This document shows, one piece after another, positions 5,165-7,554 of a stretch of 7,554 bases of DNA. The notes beneath the pieces are model-generated. The model worked only from the letters and a program-made list of their open reading frames with translations. It searched no databases and was not told the DNA's origin. The stretch's first letter is position 1. The number at the start of each line of letters is the position of its first letter. This DNA comes from Candidatus Nitrosopolaris nunavutensis (lineage in GTDB: Archaea; Thermoproteota; Nitrososphaeria; Nitrososphaerales; Nitrososphaeraceae), in the NCBI GenBank assembly GCA_002501855.1, contig DAOM01000004.1, positions 1-7,554 on the forward strand, written 5' to 3'. A program made the position numbers and the translations under genes.

Positions 5165-7333
5165 TCAAGTCGTCTCATACTCGAGTTTAGCTCTACCTCT
5201 CCTCATCGCAGCAAATATCAACATGATTACTCCTACCCATAGCCCACCCAGGATCATATTTGTGAGACTAACGTAGACGTACGGTGTAGCTTCTTCTAAG
5301 TTTGATTCAATTATTTTGATTGACCCGTGCAGGTCTTCTAATCCTGTATTGTATGCTGCGCTATTGGGTTCCACTGAAGAAATAGAGACAGTGCGCAATA
5401 ACATCGCGTCGAGATCGTTTTGGATTAATCCAAAATCTGTCCTTGGATTTGGAAACGACCATACAGGATTTCCTCCCATTGGGAGAAGTTGTTTAACCGG
5501 CCTAAGATAATCGGCGATCATATCTGGTGTCTGGGCAGATTCAGCCCTTGCCAAATAGCCCATTGCTTTGTCCAACGGATAGATAGCATTTTGATAACCG
5601 AAATAAACCAAAGCGCCTCCAAGACTTAGAAATCCCAGAATTCCTATTATTATCAACCTGTAATATTTAGTTCTCATATCGCTTTGCTTGTTCCTGTTGT
5701 CAGGCCCAGTCGTTAGCAATGTTTTTGCGCGGGTGGTTGTATTTATTCTATCACTTAGAAGGGTGTCAGTCTGCGCAGTCCGCATCATTGCAGGTTGCGT
5801 GGGCATGCTGTCTAAATAACTGACTCCTCTTTGTTTTCTATCCATTTTATTTTTAAGCGAAGAATGGACAATGCTCAGATATGCTATGTAAATGAAGCCG
5901 ACTGTTTGGATGGCAATGATGGGAACGAAAACTGGGTTTCGTGAAAAAATCGAAACAAATATGGCGATGCATCCGTACACACCAAAAAAAACCTCCAACA
6001 AGGTGGTTTTCGTAAACGGCAAGACATACGCCTTGTCTCTCCAAACATCGTCGTTAGTCACGACACCAAACTTCGGCGTTCGTAAAAATTCACTCTTGCC
6101 TCCGAATATTGCATCAAAGACCGCGATGGTGTTATTAACTGATATACCGGCTGCAAAGAAAATCAAGAACAGATATTGTCTTGCCTTACCCTTCCACCTT
6201 TCGCCCCAAATCTTTCTTATCATGTAAAGATATGTGACAGGACCCATCAGAACGTATATCAGAATTCCTGTAATTGGAGCCCAATTTACTGCGTATAACT
6301 TGTAATTTAATGCCAGTAATAGAGGAAAAACAAGATACTGGATAAGAAACAGAGGATGGACTACGTGGCGGGTCAATTGAATAAAAGCCTGAATCTTTGT
6401 GTCGATAGCTATTTTTTTCTCTAACAAAATGTCGGTTAATAATTTCAACGCAACCTGGATTGAACCCTTTGCCCATCGAAATTGTTGACGCTTTGCTGCA
6501 TTCATCTGAACTGGGAGCTCTCCTTCCACAACTATATCTTCTAGGAATAGGGACTTCCAGCCCTTCAGCTGAGCTCTGTAGCTAAGATCTAGATCCTCGA
6601 CAAGAGTTGTAGTATGCCAACCGCCTGCATCGACGATGCACGACGTTCGCCATATACCGGCTGCTCCATTAAAGTTCATGAAGATATGTGTCAGACTCTT
6701 TGCCTTTTGTTCAATTAAGAAATGTAGATCCAGAGAAATTGCCTGCGCTTCCGTAAGAGACGAATAGTTTTCATTTAAGTGACCCCATTTGCACTGGACT
6801 AAGCCTATTTTAGGGTCGACAAAATAACCAATGGTTTTTTTCAAAAAACAAGGCGCCGGAACAAAATCTGCGTCAAAGATCGCAATGAATTCCCCTTTCG
6901 CGTATTTCATGCCGGCTTTCAATGCTCCTGCTTTGTAGCCTGGCCTACCAGAGCTTCGGTGAATATGGTGAATGTTGACGCCGCCAAGCTTGAGTTGGCC
7001 AACCATCAACTTTATCGATTCGAAAGTTTCGTCGTCAGAATCATCAAGGATTTGTATTTCGAGTTTATCCTTCGGATAGTCGAGTAAACATACAGCATCG
7101 ATTAGCCGGGCTGCTACATACTTTTCGTTGTATATAGGGAGTTGAACTGTCACTACCGGAAGATTATCGTGGGTAGTAGAACCACCCTGGAGACTTATTT
7201 TGCCCTTCCTTTTTTGATGTATAATATTGTGCTGAGACTGATAGGAAAGGTAATAAAAATTGAGAGTGTAAAGAGTCATAATCCAGGCAACACTCATGAA
7301 AATTGCATAAAGGAATGTGCCTAAGCCAAGCAT
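5165..7333 (-). CDS. membrane glycosyltransferase family 2 (cellulose synthase-like) with C-terminal membrane-anchored domain
   Basis: A 722-residue processive-type GT2, probably polymerising or transferring a cell-surface sugar. One N-terminal membrane segment (about 5-25) precedes the cytoplasmic catalytic domain (about 60-300). That domain has LPIYNE (65-70), DDSDD (97-101), the metal-binding DAD (154-156), the catalytic-base region LVEDLDL (244-250) and QQFRW (283-287). The last four correspond to the D, D, D, Q(Q/R)xRW set of cellulose synthase and CslA-like enzymes. Several membrane helices follow (about 325-490), with GGKSEFLRTPKFG between them (411-423). Residues 553-722 add a membrane helix, an outside domain of about 110 residues (NPVWSFPNPRTDFGLIQND) and a final helix. 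The acceptor and sugar cannot be read from the sequence. The frame runs up to a TTG at 7354, but the TATA box at 7369-7376 places transcription start near 7346, favouring ATG 7333. Confidence 0.9.
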   Translation of the reverse strand: MLGLGTFLYAIFMSVAWIMTLYTLNFYYLSYQSQHNIIHQKRKGKISLQGGSTTHDNLPVVTVQLPIYNEKYVAARLIDAVCLLDYPKDKLEIQILDDSDDETFESIKLMVGQLKLGGVNIHHIHRSSGRPGYKAGALKAGMKYAKGEFIAIFDADFVPAPCFLKKTIGYFVDPKIGLVQCKWGHLNENYSSLTEAQAISLDLHFLIEQKAKSLTHIFMNFNGAAGIWRTSCIVDAGGWHTTTLVEDLDLSYRAQLKGWKSLFLEDIVVEGELPVQMNAAKRQQFRWAKGSIQVALKLLTDILLEKKIAIDTKIQAFIQLTRHVVHPLFLIQYLVFPLLLALNYKLYAVNWAPITGILIYVLMGPVTYLYMIRKIWGERWKGKARQYLFLIFFAAGISVNNTIAVFDAIFGGKSEFLRTPKFGVVTNDDVWRDKAYVLPFTKTTLLEVFFGVYGCIAIFVSIFSRNPVFVPIIAIQTVGFIYIAYLSIVHSSLKNKMDRKQRGVSYLDSMPTQPAMMRTAQTDTLLSDRINTTTRAKTLLTTGPDNRNKQSDMRTKYYRLIIIGILGFLSLGGALVYFGYQNAIYPLDKAMGYLARAESAQTPDMIADYLRPVKQLLPMGGNPVWSFPNPRTDFGLIQNDLDAMLLRTVSISSVEPNSAAYNTGLEDLHGSIKIIESNLEEATPYVYVSLTNMILGGLWVGVIMLIFAAMRRGRAKLEYETT

Positions 7334-7368
7334 TCTATCTTGCCTAAGAACCAATGTCAGCTACCGTA

Positions 7369-7376
7369 TATTTATA
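7369..7376 (-). promoter_or_regulatory. TATA box of the glycosyltransferase gene
   Basis: TATAAATA on the minus strand, centred at about 7372, predicts a start near 7346. That leaves a leader of about 12 nt before ATG 7333 and excludes the in-frame TTG at 7354 from the message. Confidence 0.6.
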
Positions 7377-7406
7377 GTCGCATACCCGAGATTTCCAATT
7401 TTGATT

Positions 7407-7472
7407 AAAAAGATAAATATTACAAAAAGATATGTCAAAAAGATGACATTGAGTTATCTTATATTATCTTAT
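7407..7472. repeat. AT-rich cluster of AAAAAGAT and TTATCTTAT repeats
   Basis: AAAAAGAT occurs at 7407-7414, 7424-7431 and 7437-7444. TTATCTTAT occurs at 7454-7462 and 7464-7472, a 10-bp spacing. AAGAT and ATCTT are reverse complements, so there are five related half-sites. They lie 30-100 bp upstream of the glycosyltransferase TATA box and could be regulator sites, or simply AT-rich sequence. Nothing else firm is seen in 7355-7554. Confidence 0.35.
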
Positions 7473-7554
7473 GTACCTTTCTGGAATATTTTTACACACT
7501 GGGGAGGACATACGTTTTCACAGGCCTTTTCTGTCTACAGACGTCTCGAATATT

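Noticed and set aside
7492..7554. Minus-strand open frame reaching the right edge (about 20 codons ending TAA at 7494-7492, last residues TYVLPSV)
   Set aside because: It could be the end of an upstream gene, but it is too short to tell from chance and the plus strand is also open here.
7500..7554. GGGGAGG resembling a strong ribosome site on the plus strand at the right edge
   Set aside because: No ATG, GTG or TTG follows at a usable distance, so no start can be assigned.
1..7554. CRISPR arrays, insertion sequences, integrase or attachment sites
   Set aside because: No regularly spaced repeats, transposase-like frames or terminal inverted repeats with target duplications were seen.

Overview
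The window looks like a chromosomal segment of an ammonia-oxidising-type archaeon (Thaumarchaeota/Nitrososphaeria). The reasons are a Cdc48-type AAA ATPase tail, a small winged-helix protein of a kind I associate with this phylum, a CtaB-type heme O synthase, archaeal TATA-box promoters about 26 nt upstream of several start codons, and a C/D box guide RNA. Base composition is moderately AT-rich. The phylum assignment is recognition from memory, not a search.

Layout. The left edge carries the 3' end of a Cdc48/VCP-like ATPase gene (+, ends 237). A 75-residue winged-helix protein follows (+, 364-591). It is convergent with ctaB, a heme O synthase gene (-, 609-1490). A four-gene minus-strand cluster comes next, read from right to left: a 218-residue protein with two predicted winged-helix ends (4854-4198), a 560-residue AAA+ ATPase whose C-terminal domain resembles a degenerate Mrr-like nuclease fold (4201-2519), a 90-residue putative zinc-binding protein (2463-2191), and a 159-residue protein of unknown family (2157-1678). 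The first two genes overlap by ATGA, so they are almost certainly co-translated. The last two could have their own weak internal promoters.

The 310-bp gap 4855-5164 is not empty. It contains the cluster's minus-strand promoter, a divergent plus-strand promoter, a strong candidate C/D box sRNA (about 4972-5033) and an 8-bp inverted repeat just after it. From memory of the conserved rRNA motif, the sRNA's second guide would match 23S rRNA immediately upstream of and into the sarcin-ricin loop. The right third is a large membrane glycosyltransferase of family GT2 (cellulose synthase-like), fused to a C-terminal membrane-anchored domain (-, 5165-7333). The last 220 bp hold its promoter and an AT-rich repeat cluster.

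The most interesting items are the unannotated guide RNA, the winged-helix/AAA+/zinc-protein cluster of unknown function (possibly a nucleic-acid-directed complex), and a likely frame problem at the ctaB start. Several starts here are non-AUG (GTG or TTG), and promoter spacing was used to judge them.
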